64,000 bases of DNA from Lentzea cavernae. Lineage in GTDB: Bacteria > Actinomycetota > Actinomycetes > Mycobacteriales > Pseudonocardiaceae. The notes beneath the pieces were generated by a model, which saw nothing but the letters and a program-made list of their open reading frames with translations, was not told the origin of the DNA and did no database searches. Shown piece after piece: positions 17,837 to 25,977 of this stretch. Positions within the stretch are counted from its first letter, which is position 1; every line of letters starts with the position of its first letter. The stretch spans positions 558,001 to 622,000 of the forward strand of contig NZ_BNAR01000005.1 in assembly GCF_014653695.1 (NCBI RefSeq), given 5' to 3'. The position numbers and the translations under genes were made by a program.

Positions 17837-18270
17837 GACCTCACCCCGGCGGAGAGCCGCTCGACGTAGCGGCGGAACTGCGGGATCGCATCGGCGTCCT
17901 CGAACACGGCGTCGAACCCGGCGGCCAGCAGCGCTGCCGCACGACCGCCCGCGCCGTCGACGCCGAGCTTGCCGCCGATGACGACCGGGGTGCCTGCCAG
18001 TCGTGCGCGCAGCGGTCCGATGACGCGCCTGGCGTCCTGGAACCCGTGCCCGTTCACGCTGCCGAGCACGACGAGGTCGGGTGCGGCCTGTCCGCATTTC
18101 GACGTCAGCAGTCCGTCGGGGACGCACGCCCCCAGGTTGGTGACGCGGTGTCCCATCTCCTCCAGCACCAGCTGCAGGTACACGAGGTTCCAGGTGTGCG
18201 CGTCGGAGGCGAGCCCGGAGACCACGATGTCGAGGCGGGCTGCGTCCGGGCGGGCGGCGTCCAACTCCAT
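17833..18270 (-). CDS. Glutamate mutase sigma (B12-binding) subunit
   Basis: Cobalamin-binding Rossmann-like domain of 145 residues, partner of the epsilon subunit. The cobalamin His lies in SDAHTWNLVYLQ. The family motif is DxHxxG, and here the final Gly is Asn (D-A-H-T-W-N). Other B12-fold segments, LGSVNGHGF and VIGGKLGVDG, are kept. A GAGGAG ribosome site precedes the ATG at 18270. First gene of the four-gene operon, behind the phased CTGCC promoter at 18310-18365. Confidence 0.9.
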   Translation of the reverse strand: MELDAARPDAARLDIVVSGLASDAHTWNLVYLQLVLEEMGHRVTNLGACVPDGLLTSKCGQAAPDLVVLGSVNGHGFQDARRVIGPLRARLAGTPVVIGGKLGVDGAGGRAAALLAAGFDAVFEDADAIPQFRRYVERLSAGVRS

Positions 18271-18309
18271 GGGGCGAGCTCCTCGGTCGCGGGTGTTTCC
18301 CTGCCCCGA

Positions 18310-18365
18310 AAGTTAGAAGCCGCGCCCCGCGCCACCAGGCAGCGCCGACGGCAGCCGTCCGGCAG
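18310..18365 (-). promoter_or_regulatory. SARP-type promoter of the glutamate mutase operon
   Basis: Minus strand: CTGCC at 18365-18361, 18354-18350 and 18342-18338 (11 and 12 bp apart), then exactly 22 bp (18337-18316), then the -10-like TAACTT (18315-18310). The start codon follows 40 bases on. The same layout precedes the TauD operon and the NRPS operon. Confidence 0.65.
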
Positions 18366-18371
18366 TTGCCG

Positions 18372-18737
18372 CTATAGGGACGGCGGATCGACGTAGTAGA
18401 AACGTCTGCTGCAGAGCAAAAGTCCCTCGTCGGACAGGGTGACCACGTCAGCGAACTCGGACGGGAAGCGGCGTTCCGCGTCCGGAGGCGGGGTGTAGCG
18501 GCCGACGACGACCACGGTGTCCTTGTCCGCCACGAGCTTGTGGATGTGATGCCTTCCCTTGAGGGCGTGGGCGGTGTTCAGCAGCCGCACGGTGTCGTCG
18601 CGGCCGTGGCCCGGTGGCGCGTCGCTGCGTTTGAGCTGCATGTCGGGATGCAACAAAGAGGCGTAACCGTCCAGGTCCCCCGTGTCGAGGTAGTGGTAGG
18701 AGAGGCGTACGTGGTCGACACCTGCGGCGGTGCTCAT
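18372..18737 (-). CDS. SnoaL/NTF2-like small protein
   Basis: A 121-residue protein of the SnoaL-like alpha+beta barrel type: YHYLDTGDLDGYASLLHPDM near the start (key residues YLDTGD..Y..LLHPD), then RLLNTAHALKGRHHIHKLV and a beta-rich end with RFYYVDPP. Such folds serve as cyclases, isomerases or binding proteins, often beside natural-product genes. The ATG at 18737 has a good GAGGAG site; it is divergent from the SARP gene. Function in this cluster is unknown. Confidence 0.75.
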   Translation of the reverse strand: MSTAAGVDHVRLSYHYLDTGDLDGYASLLHPDMQLKRSDAPPGHGRDDTVRLLNTAHALKGRHHIHKLVADKDTVVVVGRYTPPPDAERRFPSEFADVVTLSDEGLLLCSRRFYYVDPPSL

Positions 18738-18883
18738 GGCGGTTCTCCTCACGCGATGAACGACCACGGTCCCGCCGCCGGGCAACCTGCCGATATCTCC
18801 ACGCTATCGCCGGGGCTTGTACTCCTCCGTGACCATGTGCTTACTCTCGGGGAATCGCAGACCGTGAAGGGTGGCCGCGCGCT

Positions 18884-21715
18884 ATGTCTCCAGGGAGATT
18901 CCGGGTTCTCGGCCCGGTGGAGGTCGACGGTCTCGGCGGCGCCGCCCGGATCCCACCGGGCAGGCAGCAGGTGATCCTCGGGCTGCTTCTCGTGGAGGCG
19001 AACCGGGTCGTGAGCACCGAGGCGCTCGTCGACGCCCTGTGGGACGAGAGCCCGCCCGACACCGCGCGCACACAGGTGCAGATCTGCGTCTCCCGGTTGC
19101 GCCGCACCCTGGACACCGCGGGCATGTCCGCGGTCATCGACACCCGTCCGCCCGGTTACGAACTGCGGCTCAACGGGGACGCGCTGGACCTCGCCGACTT
19201 CCTCGCCCGCACGGCGGAGGCCCGTGTGCTGGTCAAGGAGGGCCGTGCCGCCGAGGCGGCCGCGCTCCTGCGGGAGGCCGCGGCGCTGTGGCGCGGGCAG
19301 TGCCTCGGCGGGGCTCCCAACCGGACGTTGCGCACCCGCGCGTTGCGGCTGGACGAGGACCGGCTCACCTGCGTCGAGGACTACCTGGAACTGGAGCTGG
19401 AACTGGGCCAGCACCACCAGCTCGTCGGCGAGGTCACGCGCCTGGTCCACGAACACCCGTTGCGGGAACGCCCGCGCGCACTGCTGATGCTCGCGCTGCA
19501 CCGCTCCGGCAGGCAGGCCGAGGCCCTCGACACCTACCGCGCAGGCCGTGCCCTGCTCGTCGAGGAACTGGGTCTGGAGCCGGGGGAACGATTACGGGAG
19601 CTGGAGGCGGCGATCCTGGCCGGCGAGACCCCGGCCCAGCGCCAGGCCGAGCCCGCCCCGCGCCCCGCCGCCACCGCGCAGCCGGCCCGTCCGCGGCAGC
19701 TGCCCGCCGACACCGCCGACTTCGTCGGTGACGAGGAGATGTTGCGCGGCGCGGAGTCCGTGCTCGTCGGGGAGGCCGCGCGCTCGGCCGTGGGGGTCGT
19801 GGTGATCACCGGGCGCCCCGGCGTCGGCAAGAGCACCGTGGCCGCCCACCTCGCGCACCGGGTGGCGCACGAGCACTTCCCCGACGGACAGCTGTACTGC
19901 GACCTGCACGGCACCGGCGCACCGTCCACTGTGGACGACGTGCTGGGCCGTTTCCTCCTGGCGCTGGGCATCCCCGGCCCGGCGATCCCCGAAGGCGTCG
20001 ACGCCAGGCTGGAGATGTACCGCACGCTGCTGGCCGACCGCCGGGTGCTCGTCGTGCTCGACGACGCGGCCACCGAGGGACAGGTCCTGCCCCTGCTGCC
20101 CGGCAGCAGCACGTGCGCCGTCGTGGTGACCAGCCGCTCGCGGCTGACCGGCCTCCCCGGCGCCCGCCAGGTGGAGCTGGACGTCCTCGACGCCCAGCAG
20201 TCGTTGCGGCTGCTCGGCATGGTCGTCGGAGAACACCGCGTCACCCGCGAACCCGAGGCCGCCGCGGCACTCGTGCGCACCGTCGGCGGCCTGCCGCTGG
20301 CGCTGCGGATCATCGCCGCCCGCCTGGCCGCCCGCCCCCACTGGACGCTCGCGTCGATGGTGCTCCGGCTGGCCAGCGAACGACACCGCCTCGACGAGCT
20401 CGCCCACGGCGAACTGACCATCCGCGCCAGCCTCGCGCTGACCCACGACGGCCTCGACCGCCGGTCCCGCGTGCTGTTCGGCCTGCTGAGCCTCACCGAG
20501 GGCCCCGTCGTCCCCGGCTGGATCGCGGGCGCGGTCCTCGACGACGACCGCCCGTTCCCGTCCGACCTGCTCGAACCGCTGGTGGACGTCCAGGTGCTCG
20601 ACGTGGTCTCGGTCGAGCCCACCGGCGAGTTCCGCTACCGCTACCAGGACGTGCTGCGCCTGTTCGCCAGGGAGAAGGCCGCGCAGGACATCCCCGCCAC
20701 CGACCGCACCGCCGCGGTCTCCCGCCTGCTCGGCGGCTGGCTGGCCCTGGCCGAACGCGCTCACCGCGACATCTACGGCGGCGACTACACAGTCCTGCAC
20801 GGCACCGCACCGCGCTGGCAACCCGAGGTCACCTTCGCCGACCCGCTCGAATGGATGGACGGCGAACTCGAGAACCTCTGCGCCGCCGTCCACCAGGCGG
20901 CCACCTCCGGCCTGGACGAGCTCTGCTGGGACCTCGCCGTCACCTCGGTCACCCTCTTCGAGTCCCGCGGCTATCTCGCCCACTGGGAACGCACCCACGC
21001 CGAGGCCCTCACCGCCTGCCGCGCCGCGGGCAACACCCGTGGCACCGCAGCAGTCCTGAGCTCCCTGGGCACGCTCCACATCAACCGCGGCCGCCTCGAC
21101 GACTCCCGCGCCGCCCTGCTCCCGGCCAGGGACCTGTTCGCCGACCTCGGCGACACCCACGGCCTGGCCCTGTGCGACCGCGACCTGGCCCTGATCGCCC
21201 GCAACACCGGCGACGCCACCACCGCCCTGCGCCTCTACGACCGCTCCCTCACCGCCTACGGCGAAGCCGGCGACATCGTGGGCCGCGCCATCGTCCTGAC
21301 CCAGCGCGCCTTCATCCTGGCCACCAACGGCGAGATCACCCAGGCCCGCACCGACCTCGCCGAGGCGATGGCCGTGCACGAGTCCGTCGGCTACACGGGA
21401 GGCGCCGCCCGCACCCTCAACCGCATCGGCCAGGTCCAGGCCATGGCCGGCGAGCACGCCGCGGCCACCGCGACCATGCGCCGCGTCCTCGAGATGGTCC
21501 GCGACACCCGCGACGTGATCGGCGAGGGCCAGCTCCTGCGCAACCTGGGGCAGGTGAGCGCCGCCGCGGGTCGGGTTGGGGAGGCTCGCGCCTATTTCGA
21601 GCAGGCTCTGGCGATTCGTGAGCGGATTCTGGATCACACGGCGGCGAGCACGATTCGGGCTGAGTTGGCGGCGCTGCCCGCTGGGGAGGCTCACACGCTG
21701 GCCCCGACTGGGTGA
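18884..21715 (+). CDS. SARP/AfsR-family pathway regulator (SARP + NB-ARC + TPR)
   Basis: Large activator of 943 residues. Residues 1-95 are the OmpR-like DNA-binding domain (FRVLGPVEVDG; VQICVSRLRRTLD), 100-245 the bacterial transcriptional activation domain, about 290-560 an NB-ARC ATPase with Walker A GRPGVGKST and Walker B VLVVLDDA, and about 700-930 TPR-like helices. It lies between the glutamate mutase and NRPS operons and is the best candidate for activating the three promoters with CTGCC arrays. Codon 237 (19592-19594) is TTA, the rare leucine codon that links many actinomycete regulators to bldA tRNA. GAAGGGTGG precedes the ATG. Confidence 0.92.
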   Translation: MSPGRFRVLGPVEVDGLGGAARIPPGRQQVILGLLLVEANRVVSTEALVDALWDESPPDTARTQVQICVSRLRRTLDTAGMSAVIDTRPPGYELRLNGDALDLADFLARTAEARVLVKEGRAAEAAALLREAAALWRGQCLGGAPNRTLRTRALRLDEDRLTCVEDYLELELELGQHHQLVGEVTRLVHEHPLRERPRALLMLALHRSGRQAEALDTYRAGRALLVEELGLEPGERLRELEAAILAGETPAQRQAEPAPRPAATAQPARPRQLPADTADFVGDEEMLRGAESVLVGEAARSAVGVVVITGRPGVGKSTVAAHLAHRVAHEHFPDGQLYCDLHGTGAPSTVDDVLGRFLLALGIPGPAIPEGVDARLEMYRTLLADRRVLVVLDDAATEGQVLPLLPGSSTCAVVVTSRSRLTGLPGARQVELDVLDAQQSLRLLGMVVGEHRVTREPEAAAALVRTVGGLPLALRIIAARLAARPHWTLASMVLRLASERHRLDELAHGELTIRASLALTHDGLDRRSRVLFGLLSLTEGPVVPGWIAGAVLDDDRPFPSDLLEPLVDVQVLDVVSVEPTGEFRYRYQDVLRLFAREKAAQDIPATDRTAAVSRLLGGWLALAERAHRDIYGGDYTVLHGTAPRWQPEVTFADPLEWMDGELENLCAAVHQAATSGLDELCWDLAVTSVTLFESRGYLAHWERTHAEALTACRAAGNTRGTAAVLSSLGTLHINRGRLDDSRAALLPARDLFADLGDTHGLALCDRDLALIARNTGDATTALRLYDRSLTAYGEAGDIVGRAIVLTQRAFILATNGEITQARTDLAEAMAVHESVGYTGGAARTLNRIGQVQAMAGEHAAATATMRRVLEMVRDTRDVIGEGQLLRNLGQVSAAAGRVGEARAYFEQALAIRERILDHTAASTIRAELAALPAGEAHTLAPTG

Positions 21716-22307
21716 TCCGGGGTCGGCGGCGACACGAGAGGCGCTGGCGGGTTGGCGCCAAGGCGAACTGGTCGCTCGGCTGGCGGGCTCGCTCGGCTGG
21801 CTCGGCGGGCTGGCTCGCTCGGCTGGCTGGCTGGCTCGGTCGGCGGGCTGGCTCGGCGGGCGGGCTGGCACGGCTGGCTGGCTCGGCGGGCGGGCGGGCT
21901 GGCACGGCTGGCCGGCTCGGTAGGCGGGCTGGCACGGCTGGCCGGCTCGGTAGGCGGGCTGGCACGGCTGGCCGGCTCGGCGGGCGGGCTGGCACGGCTG
22001 GCTGGCACGGTGGGCTGGCTGGCACGGTGGGCTGGCTGGCACGGTGGGCTGGCTGGCACGGTGGGCTGGCTGGCACGGTGGGCTGGCTGGCACGGTGGGC
22101 TGGCTGGCGAACGGTGTGCTGACGCGGTTGGCTGGCGGACGCGTGCTGGCTCGGTGGGCGAGCTGGCGAGCGCGTGCGCCGGCGCGGTTGGCAGACACCA
22201 GAACCGCACCCCGGCCCTTCCCCCGCAACCCGTTCCTCACCCCACAACCCCGGCCGCGGGATGAGCGCGGAGGCCCGAGGAGCCCCCACGCCCGCCCCGC
22301 ACTCCGG
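21716..22307. other. Convergent intergenic region, mostly minisatellite
   Basis: No convincing gene between the convergent SARP and thioesterase genes. The open frames here on both strands arise from the repeats and encode only low-complexity Ala/Pro/Gln/Arg or Gly/Trp/Leu runs. It is dominated by the repeats listed separately. Confidence 0.6.
21771..22107. repeat. GC-rich minisatellite with 30-bp and 17-bp tandem units
   Basis: Degenerate GGCTGGC/TCGG-rich tandem repeats. From 21901 to 21990 there are three copies of a 30-bp unit beginning GGCACGGCTGGCCGGCTCGG. From 22006 to 22107 there are six consecutive copies of the 17-bp unit CACGGTGGGCTGGCTGG (starts 22006, 22023, 22040, 22057, 22074, 22091). 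The stretch before 21901 is more diverged. No spacers, so not a CRISPR array. Confidence 0.85.
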
Positions 22308-23072
22308 TCACACCCCGGCGGGGACGGACTCCAGCGCCGGGATGAACCGGGGCAGCGACCGCCACACCTCCTCGGTGTAGAAGTGCCCGCCCGGCAACTC
22401 CACGTGCCGGTACTCGCCCCCGGCCAGCGCCCGCCACTGCGCCGCCGTGTCCGCGACGATCACGTCGTCGTCGGCCCCGGTCAGCACCTGCAGCGGCACG
22501 CCGACCGTGGTCCCGTCGGCGTAGGCGAACGTGTCGCGGACGCGGATGTCGGCCCGCATCAGCTCGAGCGCCATCTCGCGCAGTTCCTCGTTGCCGAGGA
22601 CGTAGTCCGCGAGGAGGCCGTTGACCGTCATCCACGACAGCAGTCCCGCGTCGGTGTCGCTTTGGGCGGGGAACATGTCGCGTGGTGTCAGTCCGCGGCT
22701 CGGGGCGTTGGCCGAGGAGACGACCAGGGCGTCCGGGAGGCGGCCGCCGGCCTTCTCGATGCGGGCGGCCACGTCGAACGCCATCCAGCCGCCCATGCTG
22801 TGTCCGAAGAGGACGTACGGGCGGGTGGCCGCCGCGAGGACGGCCGAGGTGGCGTCGGCCGCGAGGGCCTGCCAGTCGTCGGCGTGGTCCTCGAGGAAGC
22901 GCCCGTCCCTGCCGGGGTAGCAGATCGCGGCCAGTTCCACGTCGGCGGGCAGGACGTCGGCCCAGGGCAGGTACGGGCCAGCGCCGCCGCCGCAGAAGCC
23001 GAGGCACACCAGCGACCTCGTGGCCTCCGGCTTGCGGCGGGGGCGGACCACCACGTTGTCGATGTTGTCCAC
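22308..23072 (-). CDS. Type II thioesterase
   Basis: Alpha/beta hydrolase of 254 residues. Nucleophile elbow GHSMGG (about residue 95), CYPGRDGRF typical of TEII, catalytic Asp in LTGADDDVI and His in LPGGHFYTEE. It hydrolyses acyl groups from carrier proteins. The GTG at 23072 has the strong site TAGGAGG. As the third gene after a TauD hydroxylase and an A-T didomain, it may release the hydroxylated amino acid from the carrier, as in NikP1/NikP2-type cassettes, rather than edit mischarged carriers. Confidence 0.9.
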   Translation of the reverse strand: MDNIDNVVVRPRRKPEATRSLVCLGFCGGGAGPYLPWADVLPADVELAAICYPGRDGRFLEDHADDWQALAADATSAVLAAATRPYVLFGHSMGGWMAFDVAARIEKAGGRLPDALVVSSANAPSRGLTPRDMFPAQSDTDAGLLSWMTVNGLLADYVLGNEELREMALELMRADIRVRDTFAYADGTTVGVPLQVLTGADDDVIVADTAAQWRALAGGEYRHVELPGGHFYTEEVWRSLPRFIPALESVPAGV

Positions 23073-23080
23073 GGTTCCTC

Positions 23081-24748
23081 CTAGACGCGCAGGGACTCGA
23101 CGTGCCGGGCGAGGTCGGTGAGGCGGGGGTGGCGGTAGACGTCTCGGGTGGACATCTTGAGGCCGAAGGTCTTCTTCACCTTCGACACCACCCGCAGGGC
23201 GACCAGGGAGTGGCCGCCGAGGGCGAAGAAGTCGTCGTCGGCGTTGACCGAGTCGCGGCCGAGGACCTCGGCCCACACCTGGGCGATGAACTGTTCGAAC
23301 TCGCCTTCCGGGGCGGTGCCGGCCGCGGCGGGCGGTGCGGGCAGGGCGGCGGTGTCGAGCTTGCCGCCCGGGGTGAGCGGCAGTGCCGCGACCTCGACGA
23401 ACGCGGCCGGGACCATGACCTCCGGCAGGGAGGCGGCGGCGTGCTCGCGCAGTCCGGACGCGCCCTCCAGGCCCGAGGGCACGTAGTAGGCGACGGGCTG
23501 GCCGCCCAGGTCGTCGCGGACGACGACGGCTGCCGCGGCGACGGCCGGGGACGACCGCACGACGGTCTCGATCTCGCCCAGCTCCACGCGGTGGCCGCGG
23601 ATCTTCACCTGCCGGTCGGCGCGGCCGTGGAACTCCAGCAGGCCGTCCGCGGTGCGGCGCACCAGGTCGCCGGTGCGGTACATGCGCGCGCCCGGCTCGC
23701 CGGAGGGGTCCGGCAGGAAGCGGCCGGCGGTCAGGCCGGAGCGGCCGAGGTAGCCGTGGGAGACGCGGGGGCCTGCGATGCAGAGCTCGCCGATCTCGCC
23801 GTCGGGCACCTCCCGCAGGCCGGCGTCGAGCACCAGGAGCCTGTTGCCGGGCAACGGGTCGCCGATGGTCGGGTGCTCGCCCCGCACCAGGGCGACCGTC
23901 GCGTCGACGGTGCACTCGGTCGGGCCGTAGAGGTTGAACGCCTCCACGGTCCCGGCGGCGGCCAGTTCCCGCCACACCGGCACGCTGATCGGCTCGCCGC
24001 CGATGAACAGGCGCAGCCGCCTGCCGTCGGGACGTCCGGGCAGCAGGTGCTCGCGCAGCATCTCCCAGTGCGTCGGCGTCATGTCCACATCGGACACACC
24101 GCACTCGTCGAGCCACGCGACCAGCTTGGCGGGCTCGGTGCGGTGCGCGTCCTCCAGGACGACGATCGTGTCGCCGCGGCAGACCCGCGCCCACTGCTGC
24201 ACCGACGCGTCGAAGGACGCGCTGGCGTTCCACGCCACGACACCGGGTTCGGCCGCGTACACGGCCATCTGCTCCAGTCCGTCCACAAGGGACGCGACAC
24301 CACCGCGGGTGGCCTGCACCCCCTTGGGCAGACCGGTCGAGCCGGAGGTGTAGATCACGTAGGCGGCGTCGTCGGCGGACACGGCAACGTCGACGTGCTC
24401 ACCGCCGACGAGAGCCAGGTCGTCCGGCGTCACGGTCGTGCGCACAGCGGCGTCGCCCGCCATGTGGGCCAGGCGGTCGGCGGGGTAGGCGGGGTCGAGC
24501 GGCACGTACGCCGCCCCGGCACGCCACACCGCGAGCAGCGAGACGAGCAGCCCGCTGCCCCGCGGAACGCGCACACCCACGCGATCCCCGCGCACCACTC
24601 CGCGCGCGGCGAGCACGGCGGCCAGCGCGGCCGTGCGGGCCTCCAGTTCGGCGAACGTCAGCGCGCCCGCGGTGTCGCGCACGGCGATCCGCTCGGGCGC
24701 CGTCCGCACGACGTCGTGGAAGCGGGACAGCAGGTCCCGGCCGGTCAT
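23081..24748 (-). CDS. Stand-alone NRPS A-T didomain, Gln/Glu-like specificity
   Basis: Protein of 555 residues: adenylation domain (1 to about 470; [28 protein letters not shown]) and a carrier domain with [12 protein letters not shown] (Ser about residue 509). The binding-pocket residues that I extract by eye read D-A-Q-D-F-G-L-V-D, close to the published Gln code DAQDLGVVD and the Glu code DAKDLGVVD. It therefore probably loads glutamine (or a derivative) onto its own carrier, where the TauD-like enzyme could hydroxylate it. Its ATG overlaps the hydroxylase stop (ATGA); the thioesterase gene starts 8 bases after it. Confidence 0.88.
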   Translation of the reverse strand: MTGRDLLSRFHDVVRTAPERIAVRDTAGALTFAELEARTAALAAVLAARGVVRGDRVGVRVPRGSGLLVSLLAVWRAGAAYVPLDPAYPADRLAHMAGDAAVRTTVTPDDLALVGGEHVDVAVSADDAAYVIYTSGSTGLPKGVQATRGGVASLVDGLEQMAVYAAEPGVVAWNASASFDASVQQWARVCRGDTIVVLEDAHRTEPAKLVAWLDECGVSDVDMTPTHWEMLREHLLPGRPDGRRLRLFIGGEPISVPVWRELAAAGTVEAFNLYGPTECTVDATVALVRGEHPTIGDPLPGNRLLVLDAGLREVPDGEIGELCIAGPRVSHGYLGRSGLTAGRFLPDPSGEPGARMYRTGDLVRRTADGLLEFHGRADRQVKIRGHRVELGEIETVVRSSPAVAAAAVVVRDDLGGQPVAYYVPSGLEGASGLREHAAASLPEVMVPAAFVEVAALPLTPGGKLDTAALPAPPAAAGTAPEGEFEQFIAQVWAEVLGRDSVNADDDFFALGGHSLVALRVVSKVKKTFGLKMSTRDVYRHPRLTDLARHVESLRV

Positions 24749-25785
24749 CGGTCCTCTCCGCTCACCGGGGTGGCCGACGGGGCGACGGTGGGCGCGCAGT
24801 CCAGCACGGAGACCGGTTCGCCCATGGCGACGACGATCTTGCGGTCGCCGCGGAACGGGTCGCGGCCGTGCGTGGACAGGATGTTGTCGACCAGGAGCAG
24901 GCCACCGCGCTCCCAGCGGCGGCGGGTGGTGGCGGCGTCGTAGGCGGCCTGGATGGTGGCGAGCTCCTCGCGGCTGAGCACGGTGCCGTCGCCGAAAGCG
25001 GTGTTGAACGGCAGGTCCTCGACGCCGAACTCGTCGACCAGCGCGTCGCGCAGCTCCTCGTCGAGCGCCCACTCGTTCCAGAACGCCATGTGGTTGAACC
25101 AGACCTCCGCACCGGTCACGGGGTGCGAGATGATCCCGGGGCGCAGCTGGGTGGTGCGCAGGTGGCCGTCGGACTGCCAGTCGCAGGACACCAGGTTCTC
25201 CGCGCCGTACGCCTCGACCTCCTCCTTCGTGGTCGCGGCGAACGCGGTCTGCCACGAGGTGGAGATGTGCTCGGAGTAGCTGCGGTTGAGCAGCCAGCCG
25301 ACCTTGCGCATCTTGGCCACGAGTTCCGCCGGCAGCGACGCGAGCACCTTGCGGCAGTCGGCCACCGGGGTCGCGCCGCCCTCGGGCGGGGCGATCAGGC
25401 AGGCGAACATGAGCAGACCGGGGAAGGTCAGGGTGTAGCTGTTCTCGTTGTGCATGTGGATCGCCTGCGCGGCGGGCAGGTCCGTGGACGAGAACACCCC
25501 GTTGCCGAAGTCGCTGCGCGGGGTGGCCTTCTCCCGGTACGGGGTGCGCTCGGGCATGAGCGTGTCGCGCACGAGGCCGAAGTCGTCGACGTCGTGCACC
25601 GGCAGGCCTCGCACGTACACCGAGCTGTGCTCGTGCAGCAGGGCGCGCAGGGCGTCGGTGTTGGCCCGCAACCACTCCGTGGCCTGCTCGATCGTGTGCA
25701 CGTTCTCGGCGTCGACGGTGGCAGGAGCGCCGGGCTCGATCGTGACCACCAACGGCGCCGTACCTGACAAAGCGGTGGGGCTCAT
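24745..25785 (-). CDS. TauD/SyrP-like Fe(II)/2-oxoglutarate hydroxylase
   Basis: Non-haem iron dioxygenase of 346 residues. The facial triad is visible as H-x-E in MHNENSYT (about residue 110) and the distal His in STHGRDPFRGDRKIVVAM, followed by the Arg for 2-oxoglutarate. The region FGNGVFSSTDLP and the HNENS form match NRPS-linked amino acid beta-hydroxylases (SyrP, KtzO/KtzP type). First gene of the operon with the A-T didomain and thioesterase, so the likely substrate is carrier-bound Gln or Glu. GAGGAAAG precedes the ATG. Confidence 0.85.
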   Translation of the reverse strand: MSPTALSGTAPLVVTIEPGAPATVDAENVHTIEQATEWLRANTDALRALLHEHSSVYVRGLPVHDVDDFGLVRDTLMPERTPYREKATPRSDFGNGVFSSTDLPAAQAIHMHNENSYTLTFPGLLMFACLIAPPEGGATPVADCRKVLASLPAELVAKMRKVGWLLNRSYSEHISTSWQTAFAATTKEEVEAYGAENLVSCDWQSDGHLRTTQLRPGIISHPVTGAEVWFNHMAFWNEWALDEELRDALVDEFGVEDLPFNTAFGDGTVLSREELATIQAAYDAATTRRRWERGGLLLVDNILSTHGRDPFRGDRKIVVAMGEPVSVLDCAPTVAPSATPVSGEDR

Positions 25786-25815
25786 CGCACTTTCCTCTCT
25801 GCTGGCGTGGTGCCG

Positions 25816-25872
25816 ACGCTAGGGACGCCGCGAACCCCTGTGCGGCAGGCGGTGCGGCAGCTGCTGGGGCAG
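25816..25872 (-). promoter_or_regulatory. SARP-type promoter of the hydroxylase operon
   Basis: Minus strand: CTGCC at 25872-25868, 25860-25856 and 25848-25844 (12 and 12 bp apart), then exactly 22 bp (25843-25822), then TAGCGT (25821-25816). The TauD-like gene starts 31 bases later. Confidence 0.65.
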
Positions 25873-25879
25873 GTGCGGG

Positions 25880-25935
25880 CTTCCGCCAAGGTGCCGCTCG
25901 ACCTGCCGATCCGGCCGTCGGCGCGCGCCTAGCTT
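25880..25935 (+). promoter_or_regulatory. SARP-type promoter of the 21.6-kb NRPS operon
   Basis: Plus strand: CTTCC (25880-25884), GTGCC (25891-25895) and CTGCC (25903-25907), 11 and 12 bp apart, then exactly 22 bp (25908-25929), then TAGCTT (25930-25935). The NRPS ATG follows at 25978 after GGAGGGTGAC. Confidence 0.65.
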
Positions 25936-25977
25936 TCGACTCGAACGTCCACCGCGCACACCGATCCGGAGGGTGAC

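Noticed and set aside
21901-22107. CRISPR-like array
   Set aside because: Units of 17 and 30 bp are contiguous with no unique spacers, and no cas genes are present.
19592-22240. Minus-strand open frame covering the SARP gene and minisatellite, with Ala/Ser/Pro/Gln repeats
   Set aside because: Repetitive product generated by the minisatellite; no ribosome site, no family similarity.
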